From: JAADJA01 sp963840975
GTDB lineage: Bacteria; Bacteroidota; Bacteroidia; Bacteroidales; JAADJA01
Assembly (NCBI GenBank): GCA_963840975.1
Contig: CAWJBC010000021.1
Coordinates: 124,001-188,000, forward strand
Reading direction: 5' to 3'
Length of the DNA stretch: 64,000 nucleotides
The position numbers were made by a program, and so were the translations under genes. Shown piece by piece: positions 1 to 11,000 of this stretch (position 1 is the first letter of the stretch; each line of letters opens with the position of its first letter). Under the pieces are notes generated by a model, which saw only the letters and a program-made list of their open reading frames with translations, ran no database searches and had not been told where the DNA came from.

Positions 1-1960
1 ACAACATAGTCAACCCATGCACAATCGTCGTCGGTAATGACCGAATTGTCTTTACTATATGTCCACTTGAAGGTATGGATCCCAGTTGTAACGGCATAAC
101 TTACCTGTCCCCAATCAACAGTACCTGACCACTGACCCTGCTGTACACCATCAATATAGAATTTTAAAAAATCATAATTCGCTTCCGATGAAGTTTTACG
201 ATAGAATGAGATGTTTCCGGTACTGTTAACCAGCAGTTGCACACTTAATGAGGAAGTCTGGCTGTGTTCAATTGAACCGGATATAGCCGTGTAATTGCCT
301 TCGTATTGCCCTGCTGTAACAACCGCCCAGTTGGCGCTGCCGCTAAAAGTCCAGGGAAGTTTAGTGAAATTACCTGACTCCCAATTTTCGATAATAAGAC
401 CAACCGATGCATAATGAGTGTGGCTGAAGCCATAATTTCCTGAAACAATGTTCATTATCAGGTCAATTGTTTGACCGATAGGAGTCGAAGGCGAGCAGGT
501 AATATTGAAAACAGCATTGGCGGAACCGCCCACAGCAATATCCCCCAGGGCTGCGGTCCCCTGGTTAATTGTGATGTAGGGAGATGTGGAGGTAAGAGTG
601 ACTGAAGCCGAAGGTGACAAACTGTGACCTGTATTATTCACAACAGCATTGATGGTAATTGTTTCGCCCGGATCGAGGTACCCGTTGTTGTTACCGCTGG
701 CATCGGATATAGTAACAGTACCCATTGAAAGAACGGGTGCATGGCTTATGATTGGTATATTACTGTACCAGCTATTGGTTCCGCTAACAGCCGTCATGTT
801 GATAAGTACAGTGTGCTCATCAGGAATATTGCCCGCTACACTAAATGCAAAAGCATTTGAAGCAAGAATGGTTTGGTTAGCAGCAATATTACCATAATTA
901 TGAAAATTATCGGTAATCGTGATATAAGGATCGGATGTTGAAAGCGTAACATTTACAGCGTTTGCCTGCTCTGTCCCGACATTTTTTACTGCCATTGACA
1001 TCAATATAGATTCACCGTAATCCATTAGTCCGTTACCGTTTCCACCAGCAAGGTCATTCAGTGAAAATGTTTCTTTGATAACATATGGTCCCGCCGGTTG
1101 GATCACCAGCAGTGAACCAATAAATGGAATTACATTTCCTCCCCTGACTGTAACAGTTAATGTTTCCAGAACTTCCGAAGTGATATCAACATAAGCCTTG
1201 CCGGTAGCATCCGTAACGGCTGTTGAAAAAACTGCATTTCCTGTTACGCAAACCTGGGCATTAGCTACAGGCAAGCCAGTGGCTGTATGGGTTACTGTAA
1301 ATTCAACCAGGTTATTCCCAAAAGGAATAGCGGCGATATAGTTTACATTTATTGCCTGGGGTATATCCTTCCAGATATGGATGGAGGGATCGCCCAATAC
1401 ACAATAAATTTTATAATGATAACTAACATAAGTATCGCTGCCGCCAAAAACGTTGTACATATAGAGTTTTCCACGAAGCAGCCCCTGTCCGGGAGTTTCC
1501 AGACCTTCCTGGAACATGCCAACATAAATGCCCTTATCTATTTTGTTGTTGTAGGTTGTATGGGTGTTTCCTGTTGGTCCGACGAAAGCTGCGGCACCTT
1601 TCGGGCTTCCGAGTGTTCCCATCTCCAGCCATTCTTCTCCAAAGCAATTACCGCTTGTAGTAGAGGTGAAATTTGCAACTCCACATCCGATGCTGGTAAC
1701 AAAAGTGAATTTTTCGGCATTGGTCAGAGTGGTAACATCTGTAGTGCTGAATTGGTAACAACCTGCCCACCAGCCAGTGAACCAACCTTCACCGCGATAA
1801 TTTAACCAGCTTCTTCCATTGTTAATGGCATTCTTGACGTCAGTCAGGTTATAGGGACAGCCTGAAGCGGGCATCATCATGGTGTCAACCGAAGTAAAAC
1901 CTCCATCCAGAAGCATACACTCCGCAGCGAACCGCTTGGTTTCTAGCCTGGGAAGGGTAG
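1..1960 (-). CDS. Gingipain-like C25 protein, C-terminal part (frameshifted, runs off window)
   Basis: This is the downstream part of the gene that starts at 3122; the reading frame is open to the window edge, so the true C-terminus is missing. It carries the second half of the C25 catalytic domain. The clan CD HG motif reads YRGEGW (Glu codon at 1788-1790), and the cysteine block SIGCG is present (Cys codon 1683-1685), followed by a CFGEEW motif also seen in Arg-gingipains. Next come an Ig-like domain, two CARDB-like Ig domains with GNGNG and GNNNG turns, and the start of a jelly-roll domain. It is joined to the upstream part by two compensating indels: a lost base near 2058-2062 and an extra base near 1946-1948. 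Outside that interval both parts share one frame. Either the 110-bp stretch contains two sequencing errors or the gene is a recent pseudogene. Identity as C25 is clear; proteolytic activity is doubtful. Confidence 0.8.
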
Positions 1961-2048
1961 GCATTATTCGAACAGCAGATTCCTTTATTAAACCAATCGG
2001 TATTAGCAGTATAGGGTGTTTTTTCATACTTTATAAACTTGTTGATCA

Positions 2049-3122
2049 TTACCTGCAGCCCAAGTCACTCTGACTAGTGAATCTTCCTAGCATCAATTCA
2101 GGGAAATAATCATTGCCGTCAATTTCGACGAAGTAGTTTTCGGAAACGTAGCTGTTTGCAGTTGTCCAGGGAAAAATGCCATTATCACCCACAATCAATA
2201 CATAAGTCGGAGTCACCTCCCAATTGTGGAAAGCATCAGCAATATGGTTTTTGATAATAACAGGATCGGTAGCGTTTGCGCCAATATCACTGAATTTAGT
2301 TATATGAATGTCAATACCACTTTGCCGTTTCCAGTCAGCATAGGTCTGAAAACTGGCAACAGCATCATCAGGCATAATGCAAAGCATAAGTTCATGACCT
2401 GCTTCTTTACCTCCATAAGATTTATTCAAAACACTCTGGTAATTGAAAATGAACCCCTGATATAATTTTCCGAAGGATGGAGCAATAGGTTTTTTGGTGC
2501 TTGTTTTTGGATTTAATACTTCACCTGATCCATAATTAATACGGACCGTAATGGAAGAAACCGCCTGTAGTTCTTTTTTTGCAGGAATATAGCGAAATGG
2601 AAAAACAGATACCCGTGTAATCCGAAAATCGCGAAAAACGGATGGTGGGTCTAATTCAACAAATTCGGCAGGATACGCTTGCATAGAATTATATGCATCA
2701 GCATTTTCTGTATAGGGTGTTTCAGGGGAACCTTCAAACCAGCTTTCACGTGCTGGTGGCAGATAAATGTTGTTAAATGATTGTATCTCTCCTATTTCCA
2801 ATACTTCAATTGAAACACCTGCCTGGTCGGGAATAGCCAATACTTTTGCGATATAGGGTAATTCGGGTTGTCCTGGAATATTGATAAATGATTCTGACAA
2901 TAAATCTATCATTTGATAATTCTTGCCATTGGAAATAAAATTCTTTTGTTCAAAACCGGAAATTTCAATTTTGAGAACTGTGCTGTTGTTGTCATCACTG
3001 ATCAGCGTTACATTTGGTGGTGTTGGCGATGTTTTCTGTTTACTCATTGGGATCCATTCTGCTTTCATAATGAATGGGATAAACATGATGATAAAAATTG
3101 CAATTGTAAATTTCTTTTGCAT
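2049..3122 (-). CDS. Gingipain-like C25 protein, N-terminal part (ends at frameshift)
   Basis: It encodes a Sec signal peptide (MQKKF, hydrophobic core, ending near MKA), a propeptide of about 220 residues, and the first half of the C25 catalytic domain. That half includes LMLCIMPDD, the TYVLIVGD strand and the ELMLGRF segment. I chose the start at 3122 because it aligns exactly with the MQKKL starts of the paralogues at 7691, 16786 and 20739; an in-frame ATG at 3188 would add 22 residues. Translation stops at a TAA at 2049, where paralogues continue with LQVMINKF. A one-base deletion near 2058-2062 explains the stop, and the original frame resumes about 110 bp later. A -7-like box lies 100 bp upstream of the chosen start. 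It is the last member of the six-gene C25 array in transcription order. Confidence 0.8.
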   Translation of the reverse strand: MQKKFTIAIFIIMFIPFIMKAEWIPMSKQKTSPTPPNVTLISDDNNSTVLKIEISGFEQKNFISNGKNYQMIDLLSESFINIPGQPELPYIAKVLAIPDQAGVSIEVLEIGEIQSFNNIYLPPARESWFEGSPETPYTENADAYNSMQAYPAEFVELDPPSVFRDFRITRVSVFPFRYIPAKKELQAVSSITVRINYGSGEVLNPKTSTKKPIAPSFGKLYQGFIFNYQSVLNKSYGGKEAGHELMLCIMPDDAVASFQTYADWKRQSGIDIHITKFSDIGANATDPVIIKNHIADAFHNWEVTPTYVLIVGDNGIFPWTTANSYVSENYFVEIDGNDYFPELMLGRFTSQSDLGCR

Positions 3123-3220
3123 ACGAAATGGTTTTAAAGATTTAAAATAATTGGGAATATCGATTTTTATTGAAAAATTGAAATGCATATCGTACCTTTA
3201 ATCAACCTGAAATGAGAATT

Positions 3221-3228
3221 CAAAGATA
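3221..3228 (-). promoter_or_regulatory. Candidate -7 box, TATCTTTG
   Basis: On the minus strand the bases read TATCTTTG, matching the Bacteroidota -7 consensus TAnnTTTG. It lies about 100 bp upstream of the C25 start at 3122. I found no good TTG -33 element at the usual 19-21 bp spacing, so this rests on the -7 box and position only. Confidence 0.4.
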
Positions 3229-3282
3229 ATTAAACTTTGAACATAAGTAATTACTTTAAAAAAACCAATAATTGAATTAATC

Positions 3283-3322
3283 AGTATCTGGCAGCCTTTT
3301 TCGTTATAGGCTGCCAGATACT
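3283..3322 (-). terminator. Strong stem-loop, likely transcription terminator
   Basis: A perfect 14-bp inverted repeat (3283-3296 with 3309-3322) surrounds a 12-nt loop. It sits 40 bp past the stop of the C25 gene 3363-7691 and upstream of the next gene's promoter. On the plus strand the stem is followed directly by ATTTTTTT. On the minus strand, the transcribed direction here, the following bases are only moderately T-rich. It may be bidirectional or mainly an mRNA 3'-end stabiliser. Confidence 0.6.
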
Positions 3323-3362
3323 ATTTTTTTCCAGAAAATTTATTTGCGTATTGGATTGTATT

Positions 3363-6300
3363 TTATTCCGGGATAAAGGATCCTTTACCAATATTGGGGA
3401 ACCAGTAGCTGTCCTTGTCAATGTTGTCCACTTGTTGGTCGAGATTCAGGTCAGTGGGATAATATCCTGCTTTTCCCGCGTTTGCATCCCAGGCAGGAAC
3501 AAGATCTTCATTCTCTACCATTCCATTAGCATCTGCATCTCCGCTAATCATTCCACTAACATTTACGGTCAATTGTTTTTGCGAATTGGTTCCGTAAGCC
3601 TGCCCGATGGAGGTTGTAAAATCGTAGGTGTAATATTGCCCTGAAAGTGGTACTTCATTAGCCGATATTACAGCAAGATGGTTTCTGTGATGAATAACAG
3701 TAAACAAGCTATTCGAAATCGTATTGGAAAAGGATAAGTGGGATGTACCGTCTGTAGCTAAAATACTTCCATCGCTAAACAACAAGCCTGCTTGTCTGGC
3801 GATTGTTGTTGCCGACGTGGCATTAGGTGCTGAAGTAGCATCCCTGAGTTCTACCAGAACCCAATCTACCGCATTGCCCGGAAAAACAGTGACTGACTCA
3901 GTTCCATTATAATTCCAGGGTGCCGTATTAAAGGGCTGGGACAATGGAATGGCCCCACAAGTGCATAAGTATGTTGACATTACATTTCCAATACATGGTC
4001 CTTCAAGAAATACTTTTAGATTAACAGTCAGGTTTGATGGAAGTACGTTGCCATCAATAGAAAAATCGTCAATGCAAATATCGCTGGCGTATCCCGAACC
4101 TGTGATGCCCCTAAACCTTAGCTCAATGATTTCACCGGCATATTCTGTAAGGTTCACCACTTGTTCATGCCATTGATCTCCCTGATTTCCAGAAATGGGT
4201 GTCATGACATCTTCGATCCAAACATCATTAAGGAATAAATCCAGGTGAAGAGTTCCCATATAATTATTAATAGTATTATCATACATGTGATACCAGAATC
4301 GCAACTCAGCATCAGCCAATGAAGTAAGGTCAAAAGAAGGAGTAATCATGTCAGCACGTTTATTTGGATTGTTGGGAAGTGTAGCTTCAGTATACATGTA
4401 GTATCCTGCTCCTGTGGTATGGTCCCCTGATGGACCTGTATTTGATGATGGTGTTGGACCTGATAGAATAGTCCAGTCAAAGTCATCACCCGAATCGTTG
4501 TACCATCCATCGGGTATGCTTCCCATTTCATCGAATGCTGTTTGGTAAGGAGGGGTAACAGGAGGCAAAGGAGATGGAAATTCAATATAGTCAATCCATA
4601 CACAATCCTCACCTGTACTAATACTGGAATCTTTGTAATATTTCCATAAAAATGTATGAACGCCAGCCGAAACAGGGTAACTTACCTGTCCCCAGGCAAA
4701 ATTTCCTGACCATTGCTCCATTAGTGTGCCATCAATATAAAATCTCAGGTAATCATAATTGCTTTCAGTCGAAACTTTCCGGTAAAAAGATACATTTCCA
4801 TCTCCTGTTACACTTAACGTAAGCTCCATATCACTTACCTGTGAATCGGTTATATTTCCTGATCTGGCACAATAGATACCTTCGTAAGGATTGTCGGTTA
4901 CAACTGTCCAGTTTGCATTGCCACCCATGGTCCAGGGAAACTTATTTAAATTACCTGTTTCCCAGTCTTCAATTAATGCACTTATATAGCTCAAGATTAA
5001 TTTAGAGGCATTGTAGTTTCCGGCTATCACATCAAAATCAAGATCAACAGATTCTCCCTCAGGTGCTGTTGGACTAACTGTTACACTGAATGAAGCATTC
5101 GCAGTCTCCCCTATGTTAATCGGACCAATTTCATCAGTCGTCGTATTAAGTGAAATGTAACTGCTTACTGAACTAAGGTAAACTGTTGCCGCAGGTGACA
5201 TACTATTTCCGCTGTTACTTACGGGGATTGTTATAGTAGCCGTTTCACCGGGATCAAGAAGTCCGTTATTGTTACCTCCTTGATCAGAAATTGTAATATT
5301 ACCTAAAGAAAGGTTGGGTGCATGACCAATCATCGTAATGTAACTGTTCCATGTGTCGGACAACATAGTTGCAGTAACATTTACCAAAACTTCGTGTCCG
5401 TCGGGTATATTGTCAGCTACCGTAAAGGAAAAAGCATTGGTAGCTAAAACACTTTGGCCTGGCAGAATGAGATTATATGTATAAGGTGTGGCAGATAAAG
5501 TAATGTAAGGGTCAGTCGAAGTAAGGACAACATTTACATTTGTCGCTAGAATTGTTCCCACATTTTTCATGGCTAAAGACATTAGGATGGATTCTCCAAA
5601 ATCCAAGAGCCCATTTCCGTTACCGCCGGCAATATCATTAAGTTGAAAGTAATCCTTGGTAATCCACGGGCCATTTGCTTGAATCAAATCCATCGTACCC
5701 AGGTATGGAATTACATTTCCACCACGAACTGTCACTTTTAAAGTTTCAGGAGATTCGCCGGAGATATCCAGATGAGTTATTCCATTAGCATCCGTTATCC
5801 CAGTGGCGAAAATGTTATTTCCAGTTACGCAGACAACGGCGTTTGCAACAGGTTGTTCTGATGAGGATAGAAAAACTTCGAATTGAACCAGATTATTCCC
5901 AAACGGTATGGTGGCAGGATAATTAACAGTAACTGTCTTTGGTACATCCTTCCATATATGGATACTGGGATCTCCCAATACACAATAAATTTTATAATGA
6001 TAACTCACATAAGAATCACCGCCACCAAAAACGTTATACATATAGAGTTTGCCGCGAACCAGCGCCTGCCCGGGTGTTTCAAGTCCTTCCTGAAACATTC
6101 CTTTGTATATACCCCTGTCAATATTGTTGTTGTATGCAGTATGTGTGTTCCCCGCCGGTCCTATAAAAGCTGCAGCACCTCTTGGTTGGGAAAGTGTCCC
6201 TAGTTCGAGCCAGGTTTCTCCAAAGCTTTCTCCGGAGGCAAACATAGCAACCCCGCATCCGATACTCGTAACAAAAGTAAATTTTTCTCCATTTCCTAAA

Positions 6301-7691
6301 CTTGAAACCTGCGTATTTGTCATAGGCGTACAGGTAGCCCACCAACCGGTCGTCCAGCCTTCTCCCCTGTAGTTTAAATAACTTCTTCCATCATTGATGG
6401 CGTTTACAACATCTGTGTTGTTATACGTGCAGCCGGGATCACTCATCATCGTATCCACTGAAGTAAATCCGCCATCATCCAGCATATAAGCAGCAGCTTC
6501 CCGTTTTGTTTGTATTTGCGATGGATAGGCATCATTCGAGCAGCAGATACCTTTTTTAAACCAGGCCGTATTGGCTGTATAAGGTGTTTTTTCATACTTA
6601 ATAAACTTGTTGATCATTACCTGTAATCCAAAATCACTGGTGTTGGTAAGCCTGCCGAGTAGCAATTCCGGAAAATAATCGTTTCCGTCAATTTCGACGA
6701 AATAGTTTTCGGATACATATCCGTTGGCTGTTGTAGAGGGCAAAACACCATCATCACCAACAAGTAAAACATAGGTAGGGGGTACCTCCCAATTGTGGTA
6801 GGCATCGGCAATATGGTTTTTGATGATACTCACATCTGTAGAGTTGGCGCCAATATCACTGAATTTTGTTATGTGTATATCTATTCCACTCTGACGCTTC
6901 CAATCTGCGTAAGTCTGAAAACTTGCAACAAATTCATCAGGCATGATGCACAACATTAATTCATGAGCATTATCTTTTCCTCCGAAAGCATCATCTAAAA
7001 CGCTCTGGTAATTAAAAATGAAACTCCGGTACAATTGTGCAAAAGAGGGAGCTATGGGTTTTTTGGTGGTGGTTTTTGGATTTATTACGTCCCCTGGACC
7101 ATAATTAATGCGGACGGTAATGGAGGAAACCGCCTGCAGTTCTTTTTTTGCAGGAATATAGCGAAATGGGAAAACAGAGACGCGTGTAATCCGAAAATCG
7201 CGAAAAACTGATGGTGGATCCAATTGAACAAATTCAGTGGGATATAAACTCATAGAACTATATACATCCGCATTTTCAGCATATGGCGTCTCAGGTGAAC
7301 CTTCTAGCCAGCTTTCACGTGCTGGTGGCAAATAAATATTGTTAAATGATTGTATCTCTCCCATTTCCAATACTTCAATTGAAACACCTGCCTGGTCGGG
7401 AATAGCCAATACTTTTGCTATATAGGGTAATTCGGGTTGTCCAGGAATATTGATAAATGATTCTGACAATAAATCTATCATTTGATAATTCTTGCCATTG
7501 GAAATAAAATTCTTTTGTTCAAAACCGGAAATTTCAATTTTGAGAACTGTGCTGTTGTTGTCATCACTGATCAGCGTTACATTTGGCGGTGTTGGCGATG
7601 TGTTCAGTTTACTCATTGGGATCCATTCTGCCCTTATCAGGGACGGCATACACACAATGATAATTAGCAATGGTAATAATTTTTTTTGCAT
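3363..7691 (-). CDS. Gingipain-like C25 protein with MAM domain and LEGP-dockerin C-terminus (1442 aa)
   Basis: Secreted C25-fold protein. In order: signal peptide 1-21; propeptide to about 240; caspase-like C25 domain about 244-590; Ig-like domain about 590-680; two CARDB-like Ig domains; a jelly-roll domain beginning IEDWETGN; a MAM-like domain with alternating strands and a D-x-C-x-DD end; then the LEGP-dockerin module with two D-x-N-x-D calcium-loop-like segments and the ending SFIPE. It lacks a T9SS CTD, unlike the next four C25 genes, so its export route is unclear. The His of the clan CD HG motif is Glu444 (YRGEGW); Cys479 of SIGCG is kept. Activity as a classical cysteine peptidase is therefore doubtful. 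An adhesin or carrier role is an alternative. The start matches paralogues. Intergenic spaces of 174 and 373 bp suggest its own transcript. Confidence 0.88.
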   Translation of the reverse strand: MQKKLLPLLIIIVCMPSLIRAEWIPMSKLNTSPTPPNVTLISDDNNSTVLKIEISGFEQKNFISNGKNYQMIDLLSESFINIPGQPELPYIAKVLAIPDQAGVSIEVLEMGEIQSFNNIYLPPARESWLEGSPETPYAENADVYSSMSLYPTEFVQLDPPSVFRDFRITRVSVFPFRYIPAKKELQAVSSITVRINYGPGDVINPKTTTKKPIAPSFAQLYRSFIFNYQSVLDDAFGGKDNAHELMLCIMPDEFVASFQTYADWKRQSGIDIHITKFSDIGANSTDVSIIKNHIADAYHNWEVPPTYVLLVGDDGVLPSTTANGYVSENYFVEIDGNDYFPELLLGRLTNTSDFGLQVMINKFIKYEKTPYTANTAWFKKGICCSNDAYPSQIQTKREAAAYMLDDGGFTSVDTMMSDPGCTYNNTDVVNAINDGRSYLNYRGEGWTTGWWATCTPMTNTQVSSLGNGEKFTFVTSIGCGVAMFASGESFGETWLELGTLSQPRGAAAFIGPAGNTHTAYNNNIDRGIYKGMFQEGLETPGQALVRGKLYMYNVFGGGDSYVSYHYKIYCVLGDPSIHIWKDVPKTVTVNYPATIPFGNNLVQFEVFLSSSEQPVANAVVCVTGNNIFATGITDANGITHLDISGESPETLKVTVRGGNVIPYLGTMDLIQANGPWITKDYFQLNDIAGGNGNGLLDFGESILMSLAMKNVGTILATNVNVVLTSTDPYITLSATPYTYNLILPGQSVLATNAFSFTVADNIPDGHEVLVNVTATMLSDTWNSYITMIGHAPNLSLGNITISDQGGNNNGLLDPGETATITIPVSNSGNSMSPAATVYLSSVSSYISLNTTTDEIGPINIGETANASFSVTVSPTAPEGESVDLDFDVIAGNYNASKLILSYISALIEDWETGNLNKFPWTMGGNANWTVVTDNPYEGIYCARSGNITDSQVSDMELTLSVTGDGNVSFYRKVSTESNYDYLRFYIDGTLMEQWSGNFAWGQVSYPVSAGVHTFLWKYYKDSSISTGEDCVWIDYIEFPSPLPPVTPPYQTAFDEMGSIPDGWYNDSGDDFDWTILSGPTPSSNTGPSGDHTTGAGYYMYTEATLPNNPNKRADMITPSFDLTSLADAELRFWYHMYDNTINNYMGTLHLDLFLNDVWIEDVMTPISGNQGDQWHEQVVNLTEYAGEIIELRFRGITGSGYASDICIDDFSIDGNVLPSNLTVNLKVFLEGPCIGNVMSTYLCTCGAIPLSQPFNTAPWNYNGTESVTVFPGNAVDWVLVELRDATSAPNATSATTIARQAGLLFSDGSILATDGTSHLSFSNTISNSLFTVIHHRNHLAVISANEVPLSGQYYTYDFTTSIGQAYGTNSQKQLTVNVSGMISGDADANGMVENEDLVPAWDANAGKAGYYPTDLNLDQQVDNIDKDSYWFPNIGKGSFIPE

Positions 7692-7786
7692 GATGATTAA
7701 TTTAAATTATAAAACCTGAAACAATAATAACTATTAGTATTAACATAATCCTAAATCTCTTTCTATACTCCTTATATAACTATAAC

Positions 7787-7794
7787 CAAAGTTA
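7787..7794 (-). promoter_or_regulatory. Candidate -7 box, TAACTTTG
   Basis: The minus strand reads TAACTTTG, matching TAnnTTTG, about 95 bp upstream of the C25 gene start at 7691 and downstream of the palindromic repeat at 7917-8051. No TTG is found at the usual spacing, so only the -7 element supports it. Confidence 0.35.
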
Positions 7795-7916
7795 TAAATA
7801 GCCTATCAGAATTGAATTGATCCAATTCGCAAAAGTTTAAATATAAAATTATTCAGATCAACCTAAACCTATGACAATTGATAATTCCTCAGCGCTGTAA
7901 CTGTTGAGTTTTATCA

Positions 7917-8051
7917 ATGAATCCACTCCAAAAAGTGATTTATCGTCATTGCGAGCGTAGCGAAGCAATCCTTTGGTGCTGGATATCAACAGATTGCTTC
8001 GGGCTTCGCCCTCGCAATGACGACCTGTTTGTCTTTTCGGAGTGGACTCAT
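7917..8051. repeat. Nested palindromic REP/MITE-like element
   Basis: The inner arms are CGTCATTGCGAGC...GAAGCAATC (7944-7970) and their complement (7992-8022), an intergenic palindrome type common in environmental bacterial genomes. The outer arms, about 7917-7935 and 8033-8051, read TCCACTCC-AAAAG and its imperfect complement. The element fills most of the space between two C25 genes, ending 13 bp before the stop of the gene at 8065-12222. It has no coding capacity and occurs once in the window. It could form a large hairpin and act as a terminator or recombination site. Confidence 0.7.
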
Positions 8052-8064
8052 CAATAAAGTTGAA

Positions 8065-11000
8065 TTATTGCAAAATAACTTTAACTATTTCTTCCTTATC
8101 TTCTGTTTTCAATTTGATAAAATAGATACCTTTCACCAAATTGCTTAAATCCATTTTTAAACTCATTCCTGCCACCATTGTTGTTGATTCCGCATAAACA
8201 ACCTTATTTAAAGTATTTATTACCAGGATTTCAACAGCACCTTTGTTGTGACCAAAATCAACAGTGATCAATCCTGTTGCCGGATTGGGAAAAATATTTA
8301 TTCCAGATAGATCCGAAACATCCTCTATGCCGGTACAGGGATCAACCAAAATCGTTTCTGTAGCAAAATTCTCACAACTATTGGGGTCAGTATAGGTGTA
8401 TGTAATTGTATGTGTACTTACTCCTGCAATGGCAGGATCAAACCAACCGTTTACAATACCCGGACCGGAATATTCACCGCCGGCTGGCATTCCTCCGGAA
8501 AGTTCAAATGCAGGCCAATTAATGCAAACCCAATCAAAAGGATCGAGGGTGACTTCGGGTAAATAGCGGTTAATATTGAGAGGATAGGAATAAGCCCCGG
8601 TTCCGCAAAGATTTTCACCGGCAACTTTTAAAGTTGCGTCACCTAAAAATCCATTTGTCCAGAGTATATTAACATTTAAACCGCTTCCGCTGACATTACC
8701 GGCAGATACCGGATCTAATACCCAATCATAAGAAGTGGCACCTGCTATACCAGCAGTGCTATAAGGAGTACTCGCAGAGCTGGCACAAACCGTTGTTAGT
8801 CCGGTGGGTGAAGGCGATGTTCCAGGTATGGCTGATACGGTTATGTAATTTTCAAGGACCAGGACGCTTGTTGAGGTTCCATTGGAAACGGTTAGCGATA
8901 CATCATAAATGCCAGCCGCGAAATACTCTATAACTGGGTTTTCCAGTGTTGAAGTTCCAGGTGTGCCCCCTTCAAAAACCCAGTCCCAACTGGTTACATC
9001 TGCAGGCGACTGATCAAAGAAACTCACCGAACCGCCTTCACAGGCTTCGGTTTGGTTTGAGTTGAAGAAGGCTTGAAATACAGATGCAGGCAGGCGAATC
9101 AGATCAACCCAGCTACAGTCATCACCTCCTGCCACACTCTCATCCTTACTATAAGACCATTTAAAAGAATGAACCCCAGTTGTAACTGCATAAGCTTTCC
9201 GAATCCATCCGACTTCTCCTGACCATTCACCAATTTCTACGTCATCAATGTAAAATCTCAAATAATCATAATTTGATTCCGATGAAACTTTGAACCAGAA
9301 AGAAATGCTATCAGAACCAGATACTTCGTACTGAAGACTCAAAAAGTTAGTTTGGTTGTTTCCAAGCGCACCCGACTTTATACAATAAATACCCTCGTAT
9401 GGATTATTTGTCGTCACACTCCAATTGGATGAACCGCCCGTAACCCAGTCAAACTGGCTCATATCACCGCTTTCCCAATCTTCGATTATCAGTCCGATGG
9501 TCGCGGTATAACTTTCCTGAACAGAATATCCTCCTGATGTGACATTATACATAAAAATCACTCCGGTTCCCATTGGAGCATTTGGCGCTACAGTCGCGTT
9601 AAATACCGCTTGCTCCATACCGCCTGGTTCAATTATGCCAAAATCAAAGGAGCTGTTATTCAGGGTGATAAATCCACCGGGACAGCTTAGGGTTCCTAAT
9701 GTTCCGGTTGACTGGTAAGTGCCATTGTTGAATGCAGGAATGATCAGATTTACAGTTTCCCCCGGATCAAGCCAACCGTTACCATTTCCCTGTGAGTCAT
9801 CAATTATCAGGTTACCCAGTTCAAGTGATGGTGCATGTCCTAACAAGTTAAAAAAGGATGTCCAGTTATCCGAACCGTTAGTTGCCGTCATTTCAAAAAT
9901 GACGTTATGTAAATCTGGAATGTTATCAGCAACTTCCCATCCAAAGCCATTGGGGACACTTGCTGTAGTGCCCGCCAATATTGTACCGTACGATTCAGTA
10001 TTATCATTTAATGTAACATAATTATCAGTTGTTGAAATATTAACCTGAACATTACTGGCGTTCATAGCCCCAACATTTTTGACTGCAATAGAAGCCAATA
10101 TATTCTCAGATGTTTCCATGACGCTGTTTCCGTTTCCGCCTGCAATGTCATTGATAACAAAGGAATCCACTATTACATAAGGTCCTGTGGGCTGAAGTAT
10201 ACTCATTGTATTCTGGTACGGATAGACATTTCCACTACGAACCGTAACCGTTAATTCTTCCACCACATCGGCCGAAATTTCGAGGTAGGCTTTCCCTGTT
10301 GCGTCCGTGGTGCCGGTGCAGAAAATAGTATTTCCCGTAACACAAACCATTGCACCGGTAACCGGTTGACCTGTATCGTTATGCGTCACTGTAAATTCAA
10401 CAAGGTTATTTCCGTAGGGTATGGAAGCAGGGTGAATTACCGATACTGCACGAGGAATATCTTTCCAAATGTGTATGCTGGGATCTCCCAATATACAAAA
10501 AATTTTATAGTGGTATTCTACATACGGATCGCTGCCGAAAACATTATATAAATAAAGCTTACCCCGAATCAATGCCTGCCCGGGTGTATCCATTCCCTCC
10601 TGAAACATACCAACGTATATACCCTTATCTATCTGGTTGTTATAGGCAGTATGCGTATTGGATGTTGGTCCGATAAAGGCTGGAGCGCCTTTCAGGTTCG
10701 TCAATGAACCTCCTTCCACCCATTCTTCACCAAAGCAATTATTGCCAGGGCAGTCGAACATGGCAACACCGCATCCAATGCTAGTAACAAAGGTGAATTT
10801 TTCACCATTGGTAACATTGTTGGTGACGTGGTTTATAGAAAAATCGTAACAATTTGCTGCCCATCCAGAATACCAGCCTTCACCGCGATAATTTAAATAG
10901 CTTCGACCGTCATTAATTGCATTGATAATATCATTGATATCATACGTACAGCCCTGATCGCTCATCATAGTGTCAACTGATGTAAAACCACCGTCCAGTA

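Noticed and set aside
1287..1805. 172-codon ORF on the plus strand
   Set aside because: It lies opposite the C25 coding region, whose translation matches five paralogues residue by residue. The plus frame has no recognisable domain, and corresponding plus frames over the paralogues are not conserved.
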